A stretch of 64,000 nucleotides of DNA. Origin: Chromatiales bacterium. Its GTDB lineage: Bacteria; Pseudomonadota; Gammaproteobacteria; JAGRCI01. The stretch lies in NCBI GenBank assembly GCA_020445565.1, contig JAGRGI010000093.1:1-64000 (forward strand), written 5' to 3'. The position numbers were made by a program, and so were the translations under genes. The notes under the pieces were generated by a model that saw only the letters and a program-made list of their open reading frames with translations, ran no database searches and had not been told where the DNA came from. Positions 45,122 to 53,700 of the stretch are shown piece after piece. Every line of letters starts with the position of its first letter. The first letter of the stretch is position 1.

Positions 45122-45453
45122 TGCTCGTGACGATCCTGACAAGACTGTCGCTACCGAAACGGCGGCCAGGGAATGCGAGCGCGAGGCTACAGTTCTTGTT
45201 ATCATCGCCGCTACTTGCCTGACAAGGCGTTGGTCTTGAGGCAAGGGTTACCGTGGATTGTCAGATGCACTGCGTTTGCAAGACTGTTGTTTTCGCTGAT
45301 TTGTGTCCCGGGGGCACGAACTGTGCTTAGTTAGCAGCCAAAGAGGCTCGGGGCAGGTAGGTTTGGGGGGCGACTCAGGACGTGTGATCCTGGTCGCGAT
45401 TCGGTTATCATCCGCGCTAATCAAGATAACGGTACTCGCGGGAGGGTAATAGT
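45097..45453 (+). promoter_or_regulatory. Control region of the exopolysaccharide locus
   Basis: This 357-bp stretch has no credible gene. CTGACA or its complement TGTCAG occurs at 45093, 45116, 45136, 45219 and 45259, a density well above chance. The cluster ends about 50 bp upstream of a sigma-54-like promoter at 45312-45328. A second element, GCAC then TTGCA at 45267-45280, has a perfect -12 box but lacks one of the two -24 guanines. The GTG start at 45454 follows GGGAGGG. A role as enhancer sites is an inference. Confidence 0.5.
45312..45328 (+). promoter_or_regulatory. Candidate sigma-54 promoter of the exopolysaccharide locus
   Basis: GGGCACGAACTGTGCTT has the invariant GG (45313-45314) and GC (45325-45326) separated by exactly ten bases. 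The -24 box GGGCAC matches TGGCAC in five of six positions; the -12 box GTGCT is weaker against TTGCA. Loci of the exosortase A type are known to be controlled by the PrsK-PrsR pair and RpoN, which supports the reading. Confidence 0.5.
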
Positions 45454-46089
45454 GTGAGCGTACGTCGCACGCTGCTGGATCGGTTTGGGCGCTGGACTTT
45501 GCTGGGTTTGATGCCCGTATTGTTTTGGTTGTCAGGATGTTCTTCGACTTATCCCCCCCTGCCGAAGGTTGCCAGTCTGCCTTCGGACTACTACTACGTG
45601 ATCGGTCCCGGCGACAGCGTCGACATCTTTGTGTGGGGCAATCCGGAGGTTTCCGGCGGGGCCGCCGTCGGTCCCGACGGGCGCATTACCACCCGTTTGG
45701 TGGAAGGGCTCCCGGCGATCGGCAAGACCGCGGCAGAATTGGCCCGTGACATAGAGAAAGAGCTGGCTCAATACATCAAGAACCCCTTGGTGACGGTCAT
45801 TGTCAGCGGCTTCCAGGGTCCCAGTTCCGAACAGGTCCGGGTTTTGGGAGAGGCCACGAATCCACAATCGCTTCCCTATCGTATCAACATGACGCTGCTG
45901 GATCTGATGATCAGCGTCGGAGGGCTGAGTCAGTTCGCCGATGGCAATGCCGCCTCAGTGGTGCGAGTGGTCGATGGCGAACAGATGCAATTCAACATTC
46001 GTATAGACGACCTGCTGGATGGTGATTTTACCGCCAATGTGGACATCCTCCCGGGCGACGTCATCCTGATTCCGGAAGCCTATTTCTGA
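45454..46089 (+). CDS. Exopolysaccharide export lipoprotein, XrtA-associated (Wza-like)
   Basis: A 211-residue outer-membrane polysaccharide export protein. From GTG 45454 the signal peptide ends in LSGC with lipidated Cys29. A Poly_export domain (YYYVIGPGDSVDIFVWGNPE, begins near 48) is followed by a SLBB-type segment (VRVLGEATNPQSLPYRINMT, near 130-150). It ends DVILIPEAYF. Length and ending fit the PEP-CTERM/exosortase A-associated export family (TIGR03027 from memory). It starts the locus behind a sigma-54-like promoter and is followed after 24 bp by the chain-length gene. Confidence 0.93.
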   Translation: MSVRRTLLDRFGRWTLLGLMPVLFWLSGCSSTYPPLPKVASLPSDYYYVIGPGDSVDIFVWGNPEVSGGAAVGPDGRITTRLVEGLPAIGKTAAELARDIEKELAQYIKNPLVTVIVSGFQGPSSEQVRVLGEATNPQSLPYRINMTLLDLMISVGGLSQFADGNAASVVRVVDGEQMQFNIRIDDLLDGDFTANVDILPGDVILIPEAYF

Positions 46090-46113
46090 AAGTTGTTCTC
46101 AGGGGGCTGAGTT

Positions 46114-47718
46114 ATGCAGGAAATTCTCAATCTGGTACTGACCCACGTCCGTGGCGCTTGGCGCTACCGCTGGGTTGTGATGGTGGTCGGCTGGATCGTC
46201 GCTGTCGGTGGATGGGTATACGTGGATCGTATTCAGGATACCTACCAGGCGAGCGCGAAGGTATTCGTCGATACACGTACCATTCTGCGTCCCCTGCTCA
46301 ACGGCCTTGCCATTCAGTCCAATGTCAATGAGCAGTTGACCCTTATGATCAGGCTGCTGATGACGCCGGAGAACCTACAGAAGATCGCGCGTATGGCCGA
46401 TCTGGATCTGGAGGCGAAGAATCAGGATCAATTGGACGCCATAGCGGCCCGGCTACAGGATCAGATCAAAATTCGCAGCGCGGAACGCAATGGCATCTAC
46501 TCAATATCTTGTGAGAGCAATGATCCACAGACGGCAAAGCGGGTGGTGCAGGCGGTCCTGACTCTGTTCGTCGAGGGAGCGCTGGGCGAGACCCGCCGGG
46601 ACTCTGACAGTGCCCAACGGTTCATCGATCAGCAGATAGAGCAATACGGCCGTCGTCTGGAACAGGCCGAACTGGCCATGGCGCAGTTCCAACGCGACAA
46701 CTACAACTTCCTTCCCGGTGAGATGGGCGGCTACTACCAGCAACTTGCTGAGATCACCGCGAACCTCGAAGACGTCAAGTTGCAGTTGAAGGAGGCCGAA
46801 GAGCGGCGCAACCAATTGCGTACGCAGTTGGAGCTGGAAGACAAGACCGCCGAAGATGAGGTTCTGAAAGACCTGGGCGGGTTCAGCGGTGACCGCCGCA
46901 CGCGCTACGACGATCGCATAGCGTCGCTGGAGCAGCAACGGGATGCCTTGCTGCTGCGCTTCACCGAGCGCCACCCTCAGGTGGCCATCATCGACGACTC
47001 GCTAACGGAGCTTCGACAGCTTCAGGCCGATGAGGTCGAGCGCATGAACGCACTTGCCGAGGAGAATTCGGAGTCCAGCGCCTCGGTGACCGACAATCCT
47101 GTGGTTCAGCAGCTCAAGATTTCTCTTAGCGAGGTAGAGGCCGCCTATGTCTCGCTGGTTGCCAGGAAGCAGGAGTACGAACGCCGCCGCGACCTGTTAC
47201 AGGCCAATGTGGACACCACCTTGGAGGTGGAGACCAAGCTCAAGAGCATGAACCGCGACTACGCCACCCTGAAGAAGAATTATCAGGCGTTCGTGGACAG
47301 GCGCGAGACCGCCCAATTGTCAGAGGAAGTCGAGCAGCGGGCGGACAATGTCAAGTTCAAGGTCATCGAGCCGCCCAAGTTGCCCAAGAGCCCGGTTGCT
47401 CCCAACCGTCCTCTGCTGAACACCGGCGTGCTGGCGGCCGGCTTGGTCGGCGGTATCGGTATCGCTGTGCTGTTGTCCTTGCTGCGGCCGACATTCGACA
47501 ATCGCCGAACACTGAATAGCGTGACAGGCTTCCCTGTTCTAGGTGCTGTCACCATGATCTGGACGCCGGAGCAGACAATGCGCCGCAAGGTAAAACTTGC
47601 AGTCTATGTTCTTGCCGCAGTGGGCTTGCTGGGTGCCTACGCTGCCGTGATCGCTGTGCAGGTTCTTCAACTGAACGTTCATAAATATCTGAGTTCAATA
47701 ACCGGTCTGATTCTGTGA
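46114..47718 (+). CDS. Polysaccharide chain-length determinant, XrtA-associated (Wzz-like)
   Basis: A 534-residue inner-membrane polysaccharide co-polymerase. A membrane segment at about 20-38 (VVMVVGWIVAVGGWVYV) and one near 430-455 bracket a large periplasmic domain with long coiled coils (170-260 and 340-400). A further C-terminal helix (KLAVYVLAAVGLLGAYAAVIA) is present. The Wzz signature YQASAKVFVDTRTILRPLL lies after the first helix. The tyrosine kinase domain is not fused but encoded by the next gene, whose GTG overlaps the stop by 4 bp (GTGA). Confidence 0.92.
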   Translation: MQEILNLVLTHVRGAWRYRWVVMVVGWIVAVGGWVYVDRIQDTYQASAKVFVDTRTILRPLLNGLAIQSNVNEQLTLMIRLLMTPENLQKIARMADLDLEAKNQDQLDAIAARLQDQIKIRSAERNGIYSISCESNDPQTAKRVVQAVLTLFVEGALGETRRDSDSAQRFIDQQIEQYGRRLEQAELAMAQFQRDNYNFLPGEMGGYYQQLAEITANLEDVKLQLKEAEERRNQLRTQLELEDKTAEDEVLKDLGGFSGDRRTRYDDRIASLEQQRDALLLRFTERHPQVAIIDDSLTELRQLQADEVERMNALAEENSESSASVTDNPVVQQLKISLSEVEAAYVSLVARKQEYERRRDLLQANVDTTLEVETKLKSMNRDYATLKKNYQAFVDRRETAQLSEEVEQRADNVKFKVIEPPKLPKSPVAPNRPLLNTGVLAAGLVGGIGIAVLLSLLRPTFDNRRTLNSVTGFPVLGAVTMIWTPEQTMRRKVKLAVYVLAAVGLLGAYAAVIAVQVLQLNVHKYLSSITGLIL

Positions 47719-48794
47719 GTATCATTGAGAAGGCACTCGATAAGCTGGGTGGTCCGTCTCGGCGGGCGCCCAACGAGAGTAAGCCCGTCGTCGAGCGCGA
47801 TCCGGCCGAGGGGGAATATGCAGGCGTCCCGATCGATCGGGCGGCAGTTCCGCCATCCATACCCCCGGACATGGGCGGGCAACGGTATCCCGGCAACCAA
47901 TCCTATGACCCTGGCTATCATGGTTCTGTCAGGATGTACCAGCCGGAGAGTGCTCCGGAGGGCTCCTTGCGCCGGCCCTACGAGCCGGATGCGGACCGGA
48001 TGCAGGACGGGGGCAATGCGGGATTTTCCACCGGCATACGAACCAGCCGTCACGTAAAACTCGACATCGACCGGTTGAAGCAGATGGGTCTGCTCACGCC
48101 GGACATGAGTCGCAGTTCTCTGGCGGAGGAGTTTCGTCAGATCAAACGGCCGCTACTGATCAATGCCTTCGGTCAGGGGGCGTCGGTGGTGCCCAATGCC
48201 AATCTGATCATGGTCACCAGCGCCCTTCCGGGTGAAGGCAAGACCTTCACCGCCATCAATCTGGCGATGAGCATCGCCATGGAAATGGACCGCACGGTAT
48301 TGTTAGTGGACGCGGACATTTCCCGTCCCTCGCTGACGAAGAATTTCGGATTCGAAGACGAGTTGGGTTTGGTCGACGTGCTGGTCGAAGAGTCGGTCGA
48401 TCTGGCGGAGGTGTTGATTCGAACCGATGTTCCCAAACTTACGATTCTTCCCGCCGGTACCCGCCACCACCATGTGACTGAGCTACTTGCCAGCGAGTAC
48501 ATGAAGGAATTGGCTACCGAGCTCTCTCAACGTTACCCGGATCGAGTGGTCGTGTTCGATACGCCGCCGTTGCTTGCGACTACCCAGGCCAGTGTTCTTT
48601 CTCGCCTGATGGGCCAGATCGCCGTGGTGGTTGAAGCGGGCAGGGCGCCCCAGAACGTGATCAAAGAGGCCCTTACACGCATTGAGCACTGTGAAATTGT
48701 CGGTTTGGTCCTCAATAAATCCAATCAGCGCTCGGGTTCGGATTACTACTATTACTACGGCTATGGCTACTATGGGTATGGTTCGGATCGTTGA
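47715..48794 (+). CDS. XrtA-associated tyrosine autokinase (BY-kinase)
   Basis: A 359-residue bacterial tyrosine kinase that regulates polymer length through phosphorylation of its own tail. After a Pro-rich N-terminal 100 residues, the ATPase domain has Walker A GEGKT (173-177, K176), Walker A' LLVDADISRPSL and Walker B VVFDTPPLL. The C-terminus is a Tyr cluster, SDYYYYYGYGYYGYG, with nine Tyr in residues 344-356, the expected autophosphorylation sites. Start is GTG 47715 overlapping the chain-length gene. Matches the PEP-CTERM-associated kinase family. Confidence 0.93.
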   Translation: MSIIEKALDKLGGPSRRAPNESKPVVERDPAEGEYAGVPIDRAAVPPSIPPDMGGQRYPGNQSYDPGYHGSVRMYQPESAPEGSLRRPYEPDADRMQDGGNAGFSTGIRTSRHVKLDIDRLKQMGLLTPDMSRSSLAEEFRQIKRPLLINAFGQGASVVPNANLIMVTSALPGEGKTFTAINLAMSIAMEMDRTVLLVDADISRPSLTKNFGFEDELGLVDVLVEESVDLAEVLIRTDVPKLTILPAGTRHHHVTELLASEYMKELATELSQRYPDRVVVFDTPPLLATTQASVLSRLMGQIAVVVEAGRAPQNVIKEALTRIEHCEIVGLVLNKSNQRSGSDYYYYYGYGYYGYGSDR

Positions 48795-48840
48795 GCCATC
48801 CCTAGTCAGCGCCCGCAACTGTAACCGCGTACCTGCACGA

Positions 48841-50328
48841 ATGCCGGGACGTCTGTTGGTGTTGTTGGCTTCTATCGCCCTTGTGTCGATGGCGGGAATG
48901 GATACTGCCATGGCGGCCCAGGTTCGTATCACGCCATCGCTGACCGTCGAAGAGACCTATTCCGATAACATCGCGGCTACCAACGACGAAGATCGTCGTT
49001 CGGCCTTTGTGACCTCAATCATCCCTGGTATTCTGGTCGACAAGCAATCGGGACGCTCATCGCTGAGTCTGGCCTACCGGCCGGAACTGCTAATCCGGCA
49101 CAACACGGGCAGCACCGATTTTTTGCAGCGCCTGTTTGGCAGCGCACGTTCCGAACTGGTACGCGATACCTTTTTTCTCGAAGGCACTGCCAGTGCCAGA
49201 CAGGTGTCCCGAACCTCGCAGGCCAGTATTGCGCTGGACAACGTCAATGAGAGCGACAACCGCGAAACTGCTTATGCTGCGAAGATAACGCCCAGCTATC
49301 GCGGACATCTGGGCGAGTTTTTCGATTCCTTCGCGAGTCTGAGCCTGGGGCGCACCCATGTGTCCGGCGGCGCCGCGTCTGATGCCACAGATACAAACCT
49401 ACTTGCCTCCATCCGCAGCGGCCGGTATTTCCGTGTGTTTGGCTGGAACCTCTCGGTATCCGATTCACGCACCATCCGCGGTGACTCCAATGACGTGGTT
49501 TCAACCAATATCAATCTGGGGCTGAACTATCGCCTGACGCGCGAGTTCAGTCTGTTTTCGAACATGGGCTATTCCAGGGGTGATGCCGGTGACGTGTTCG
49601 AGCGCAACGACGGATTTTACGGTACGGTGGGTGTCGCTTGGCAGCCAACACCCCGATTTCGTACTTCTGTCCAGGCCGGCATCAATCGTTACGGTTATTC
49701 GTTCTCCTGGGCGCCGACCAACCGGACCAACATCGCCTTTGACTATCTGAACAGGGACGTGGGGTTGAACCAGGGCGACAGGTATTCCCTGGCCCTCAAT
49801 CATGCGACGAGGCGCAGTACCTGGAGGTTGAGTTACACGGAAGAGGTGACCACTTCACAGGCACTCTTACTGGTGCCCATTCTGAGCATTGATGACCCGT
49901 TGTCCGACGATCAATTCAGCGGTTTTACGCTAGGTTTTACCGACCGGGTATTCCTCAACAAGACACTCGAAGCGAACTTCGCCTACGCCTTGATACGGGG
50001 GCGGCTTGAGTTGAGGATGTCCAACGAAATTCGCGAGTTCGAGGGCGAAGACTCCAGCGACGAATTGATGCGCCTGTCGGCACGGTATTCCCACACCCTG
50101 AGCCGAGCCAGCAGAGCAAGTGTCGAAGTCGATTACCGTAGCGTGGACTCCGGTCTGACGTCATCTGACCAACAGGAAATCATCACTTACCGTCTGGGGC
50201 TGCGCCATGCGCTTTCGAGCTACGTCGACACCAGTCTGGAATTGTCCCGAAGCGAGGGCAATCGCGGTAGGGGAATTGACGACTTCTCCGAAAACCGAGC
50301 GGTAGCAAAAGTCTCGGTACGATTCTGA
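48841..50328 (+). CDS. XrtA-associated outer-membrane beta-barrel protein
   Basis: About 495 residues from ATG 48841, which starts a clean signal peptide (MPGRLLVLLASIALVSMAG, cleavage near AMA-AQV). Earlier in-frame ATGs at 48772/48778 overlap the kinase gene and remain possible. The mature part starts VRITPSLTVEETYSDNIAAT and continues as alternating aromatic/polar strands to a C-terminal VAKVSVRF, the usual terminal-strand signature of outer-membrane barrels. It matches the PEP-CTERM system-associated outer-membrane family (TIGR03016 from memory) and may form the export pore with the lipoprotein. Confidence 0.88.
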   Translation: MPGRLLVLLASIALVSMAGMDTAMAAQVRITPSLTVEETYSDNIAATNDEDRRSAFVTSIIPGILVDKQSGRSSLSLAYRPELLIRHNTGSTDFLQRLFGSARSELVRDTFFLEGTASARQVSRTSQASIALDNVNESDNRETAYAAKITPSYRGHLGEFFDSFASLSLGRTHVSGGAASDATDTNLLASIRSGRYFRVFGWNLSVSDSRTIRGDSNDVVSTNINLGLNYRLTREFSLFSNMGYSRGDAGDVFERNDGFYGTVGVAWQPTPRFRTSVQAGINRYGYSFSWAPTNRTNIAFDYLNRDVGLNQGDRYSLALNHATRRSTWRLSYTEEVTTSQALLLVPILSIDDPLSDDQFSGFTLGFTDRVFLNKTLEANFAYALIRGRLELRMSNEIREFEGEDSSDELMRLSARYSHTLSRASRASVEVDYRSVDSGLTSSDQQEIITYRLGLRHALSSYVDTSLELSRSEGNRGRGIDDFSENRAVAKVSVRF

Positions 50329-50336
50329 GAACCAGC

Positions 50337-51368
50337 ATGTACGAATCATTTTACAATCTGACCGACAAGCCCTTTCAGCTCAGTCCTGATCCTCGGTTTT
50401 TCTTCCAGAGTCAGGGGCACAAGCGGGCTCTGGCCTATCTGCGCTATGGTTTGAGCCAGGGCGAGGGCTTCATCATCGTGACCGGCGGTATCGGCACAGG
50501 CAAGACCATGCTGGCGCGAACCCTGTTCGACGAGCTGGATGATCAGTCGGTCGTAGCCGGCCAGTTGGTCACCACTCAGGTGGGGGCCGATGATCTGCTT
50601 CGATCTGTTGCCGGTACCTTCGGTCTGGCTCACGACGGGGTATCCAAAGCCACTTTGCTCAAGAATCTTGAGACCTTTTTCCGGGCCAGGGCGCAGGAAG
50701 GCAAGCGCGTGCTGCTGGTGGTGGACGAGGTGCAGAACCTGCCGGAGCGCTCTTTGGAAGAGCTGCGCATGTTGTCGAACTTCGAGCTGGGTGGTCGCTC
50801 GCTATTGCAGAGCTTTCTGCTCGGTCAGGAAGAGTTCCGCGAAACTTTGCAGTCTCCGACCATGGAACAACTGCGGCAGCGCGTCATCGCGGCCTACCAC
50901 CTGGGCCCCTTGAACCGCCATGAAACCCGCGAATATATCGAGCATCGTTTAGAGATGGTCGATTGGAAAGACGATCCCCATTTCACCGATGAGGTGTATG
51001 AGGATATCCACGAGTTCACCAACGGTGTGCCCCGGCGAATCAATGCCCTTTGCGATCGCTTGTTGCTGTACGGGTATCTGGAAGAGAAGCACGTCATCGA
51101 TATCGATGCCGCGCAGATGGTTTATCAGGAGATACGCGACGAAACCATTCGCCCGGAAGAGGAAGCCAAGGTAGAGGTGCCGGGCGGCATCGCACCGGCG
51201 CCGCCTCGTCCAGCACTGGCGGTATCTCCCGAGATTGATCAGCGTGTGCAGATGTTGGAAGAACAGGTCAAGGAGTTGACTCGCCTGTTTCGTGAAGAGC
51301 GGGTGCTGTTGCGCAAGGCGATCCTGCTGAACCTGGATTTGGAAAATTCCAACCTCGACTTGCCCTAG
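50337..51368 (+). CDS. ExeA-like ATPase, XrtA-associated
   Basis: A 343-residue AAA-type ATPase related to ExeA/GspA of type II secretion. It starts MYESFYNLTDKPFQLSPDPR and has Walker A GGIGTGKT (50-57), Walker B LLVVDEVQNLP and the sensor region LLQSFLLGQEEFRETL. After the ATPase (to about 265) a Pro-rich linker leads to a coiled coil (300-340) with no peptidoglycan-binding domain. It is a standard member of PEP-CTERM/exosortase A loci (TIGR03015 from memory); its exact role there is unknown. Starts 8 bp after the barrel gene. Confidence 0.92.
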   Translation: MYESFYNLTDKPFQLSPDPRFFFQSQGHKRALAYLRYGLSQGEGFIIVTGGIGTGKTMLARTLFDELDDQSVVAGQLVTTQVGADDLLRSVAGTFGLAHDGVSKATLLKNLETFFRARAQEGKRVLLVVDEVQNLPERSLEELRMLSNFELGGRSLLQSFLLGQEEFRETLQSPTMEQLRQRVIAAYHLGPLNRHETREYIEHRLEMVDWKDDPHFTDEVYEDIHEFTNGVPRRINALCDRLLLYGYLEEKHVIDIDAAQMVYQEIRDETIRPEEEAKVEVPGGIAPAPPRPALAVSPEIDQRVQMLEEQVKELTRLFREERVLLRKAILLNLDLENSNLDLP

Positions 51369-51536
51369 CGCGAGGCTCGATTGAAGTTTTTCGATATGCT
51401 GTCGCTGTTTCTGTTGTTGGATCAACAGATCATGGTTCGGCAAACCCGGAAATTTCAATTTCGTGCCTAGCAAATGACGGGTGGCGGTTTTGACTGGGAA
51501 TGGTGCCGCCGACCCGCGTGTCCACACCGAACAGCA

Positions 51537-51551
51537 TGCATCGACGATGCA
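51537..51551. repeat. 15-bp palindrome upstream of wecB
   Basis: TGCATCG-A-CGATGCA lies 72 bp before the ATG of wecB in a 255-bp gap that contains no gene. It may be an operator or an RNA stem; no promoter boxes were convincing. Confidence 0.35.
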
Positions 51552-51623
51552 ACGTCATTTCACAAAATGCCTTCCGTGGCGGGGCGGGTTTCCCGTGATC
51601 AACTTCCAGAATAGAACAGTGCG

Positions 51624-52757
51624 ATGAGCCTCGAACCGCGGTTGGTGTGTGTGGTAGGAGCGCGCCCCAACTTCATGAAAATTGCTCCTATCATGCGTGC
51701 CCTGGTGGACAGGAGGGTCCCTGTTCGCCCGTACCTGGTGCATACCGGACAGCACTATGACGAGGCCATGAAAGATTCGTTCTTTCGGGAATTGGCGATC
51801 CCGGAGCCTGATGTGGACCTGGGTGTGGGTTCTGGCTCGCATGCGGTTCAGACTGCCGAAATCATGAAACGCTTTGAGCCGGTATTGGATGAGGAGATTC
51901 CGGCCGCTGTGTTGGTGGTGGGGGATGTGAACTCCACGGTTGCCTGCGCTCTTGTGGCGGTAAAGAAAGGGATTCCCGTCATTCATGTAGAGGCTGGATT
52001 GCGCAGTGGGGATCGCTCCATGCCGGAAGAAATCAACCGCCTGGTGACGGACCGGCTCTCCGATCTGTTGTTCACCACCGAACGCAGCGCCGAGGATAAT
52101 CTGCAGGCCGAGGGGGTCGCGGCTGATGCCATTCACTTCGTCGGCAATGTGATGATCGATACCCTGTTCTTCAACCTGCCGCAGGCGGTTTCTCCCGCCG
52201 ATACCCTGCGAAAATACGGGCTCGCATTCACCGACGAGGACTTGGAACGGGGCTTCGCGCTTTTGACTCTGCACCGGCCTTCGAATGTGGATGATCCGCA
52301 AACCCTGCGGCGGCTGCTGGGGTCTGTCGCGGAGGTGGCCGAACGGGTGCCGGTGCTCTTTCCTGTCCACCCGAGAACCAGGAAGCAACTGGAGCGCTTC
52401 GATCTTTTGTCCTTCGTCGCCGGGCATCGCATCGCCCTGATGCCGCCCCTGGCCTACCTTGAACTGTTGGGCCTGATGTCGAGGGCGCGCGTCGTGCTGA
52501 CCGATTCCGGCGGTATTCAGGAGGAGACCACCGCCTTGGGTATTCCCTGTGTCACCTTGCGTGAGAATACCGAGAGACCGATTACCGTCAGCGAGGGTAC
52601 CAACACCGTGGTGGGCTCGGACCCGGATGCGATCCGGGGTTGTGTCGACAAGGTGTTCTCGGGGCGCGGTAAGGGAGGCCGGGTGCCGGAACTGTGGGAT
52701 GGTCGCGCGTCGGAGCGCATTGCAGACGTTCTCAAAGACTGGATCGCGACAACGTGA
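51624..52757 (+). CDS. wecB: UDP-N-acetylglucosamine 2-epimerase (non-hydrolysing)
   Basis: A 377-residue cytoplasmic enzyme that interconverts UDP-GlcNAc and UDP-ManNAc for polymer synthesis. Signatures are VVGARPNFMKIAPI at the N-terminus, HTGQHYDEAM, VGDVNSTVACALVA, HVEAGLRSGDRSMPEEINR and LTDSGGIQEETTALGIPCVTLRENTERP, quoted in part: TDSGGIQEETTALG. It is the precursor enzyme of the exopolysaccharide locus; a dehydrogenase for ManNAcA is not seen in the window. A 255-bp gap upstream may hold an extra promoter. Confidence 0.95.
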   Translation: MSLEPRLVCVVGARPNFMKIAPIMRALVDRRVPVRPYLVHTGQHYDEAMKDSFFRELAIPEPDVDLGVGSGSHAVQTAEIMKRFEPVLDEEIPAAVLVVGDVNSTVACALVAVKKGIPVIHVEAGLRSGDRSMPEEINRLVTDRLSDLLFTTERSAEDNLQAEGVAADAIHFVGNVMIDTLFFNLPQAVSPADTLRKYGLAFTDEDLERGFALLTLHRPSNVDDPQTLRRLLGSVAEVAERVPVLFPVHPRTRKQLERFDLLSFVAGHRIALMPPLAYLELLGLMSRARVVLTDSGGIQEETTALGIPCVTLRENTERPITVSEGTNTVVGSDPDAIRGCVDKVFSGRGKGGRVPELWDGRASERIADVLKDWIATT

Positions 52758-52776
52758 TCCAAGGAAAGCCCTTCCC

Positions 52777-53700
52777 ATGAATCCCGCATTGAACATGCCT
52801 CTCGCCGCCACCGATTTTTATCCCGCCAAGCTGGCCTCCGAGCAGACCGGAACGGTGGTCAACGCCATGTCGGTGGATGTGGAAGATTATTTTCAGGTTT
52901 CGGCCTTCGAAAAGCACATCCGCCGAGAGGATTGGGATACGCTTCCCTGCCGGGTGGAACGCAATACCGACCGTATCTTGCAACTGTTTGCCGACCATCA
53001 GGCAAAGTCCACTTTTTTCGTTTTAGGCTGGATCGCCGAACGTTATCCGGCAATGGTCAAGCGCATCGTTGATGCCGGCCACGAGCTGGCCAGCCATGGT
53101 TATTCCCACGTGCGGGTGATCCATCAGGATCGTGACGCCTTCCGGGCCGATGTCAGCCGCACCAAGGATATTCTGGAAGACATCGGCGGCGTTCCCGTGA
53201 CCGGCTACCGGGCCGCGAGTTACTCCATCGGTCGCGACAATCTTTGGGCACTGGATGTGCTGCGCGAAACCGGTCACAAGTACAGTTCCAGCATTTATCC
53301 CATCGTGCACGACCTCTACGGTATGCCGGAGGCACCGCGCCACGCCTTTTGGGTAAGAGAGCCGGGTGGCTTGCTGGAGGTGCCGATCACCACCGTGGAA
53401 TTGAACGGGCGCCATTTCCCCTGCGGTGGCGGCGGCTACTTCCGCTTGTTGCCCTACGCTTGGTATCGCTGGTCGATTGGCCGGATCAACCGCCAGGAAT
53501 TGCAGCCCAGTGTGTTCTATTTCCACCCGTGGGAGATTGATCCGCAGCAGCCCCGCCAGGAAGGTATCGGGTTGAAGACCAAGGTCAGGCATTATCTGAA
53601 TCTTTCCCGGATGGAGTCGCGTCTCGCCCGTCTGTTACGGGATTTTCGTTGGGACCGCATGGATCGGGTATTTCTCGGCAGAGCAGAGGGGACACAATGA
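52777..53700 (+). CDS. Polysaccharide deacetylase, XrtA-associated
   Basis: A 307-residue NodB-fold deacetylase that would remove acetyl groups from polymer GlcNAc. The metal site is formed by D34/D37 in MSVDVEDYF, H107 and H111 in ASHGYSH. RAASYSIGRDNLWALDVL and FHPWEIDPQQPR are typical of the PEP-CTERM-associated deacetylases (TIGR03006 from memory). No signal peptide is seen, as in relatives. AAGGAAAG precedes ATG 52777. It overlaps the next gene by 4 bp (ATGA). Confidence 0.92.
   Translation: MNPALNMPLAATDFYPAKLASEQTGTVVNAMSVDVEDYFQVSAFEKHIRREDWDTLPCRVERNTDRILQLFADHQAKSTFFVLGWIAERYPAMVKRIVDAGHELASHGYSHVRVIHQDRDAFRADVSRTKDILEDIGGVPVTGYRAASYSIGRDNLWALDVLRETGHKYSSSIYPIVHDLYGMPEAPRHAFWVREPGGLLEVPITTVELNGRHFPCGGGGYFRLLPYAWYRWSIGRINRQELQPSVFYFHPWEIDPQQPRQEGIGLKTKVRHYLNLSRMESRLARLLRDFRWDRMDRVFLGRAEGTQ

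Noticed and set aside
45267-45280. Alternative sigma-54 element GCAC then TTGCA
   Set aside because: The -12 half is perfect, but one of the invariant -24 guanines is missing, so the element at 45312 is preferred.
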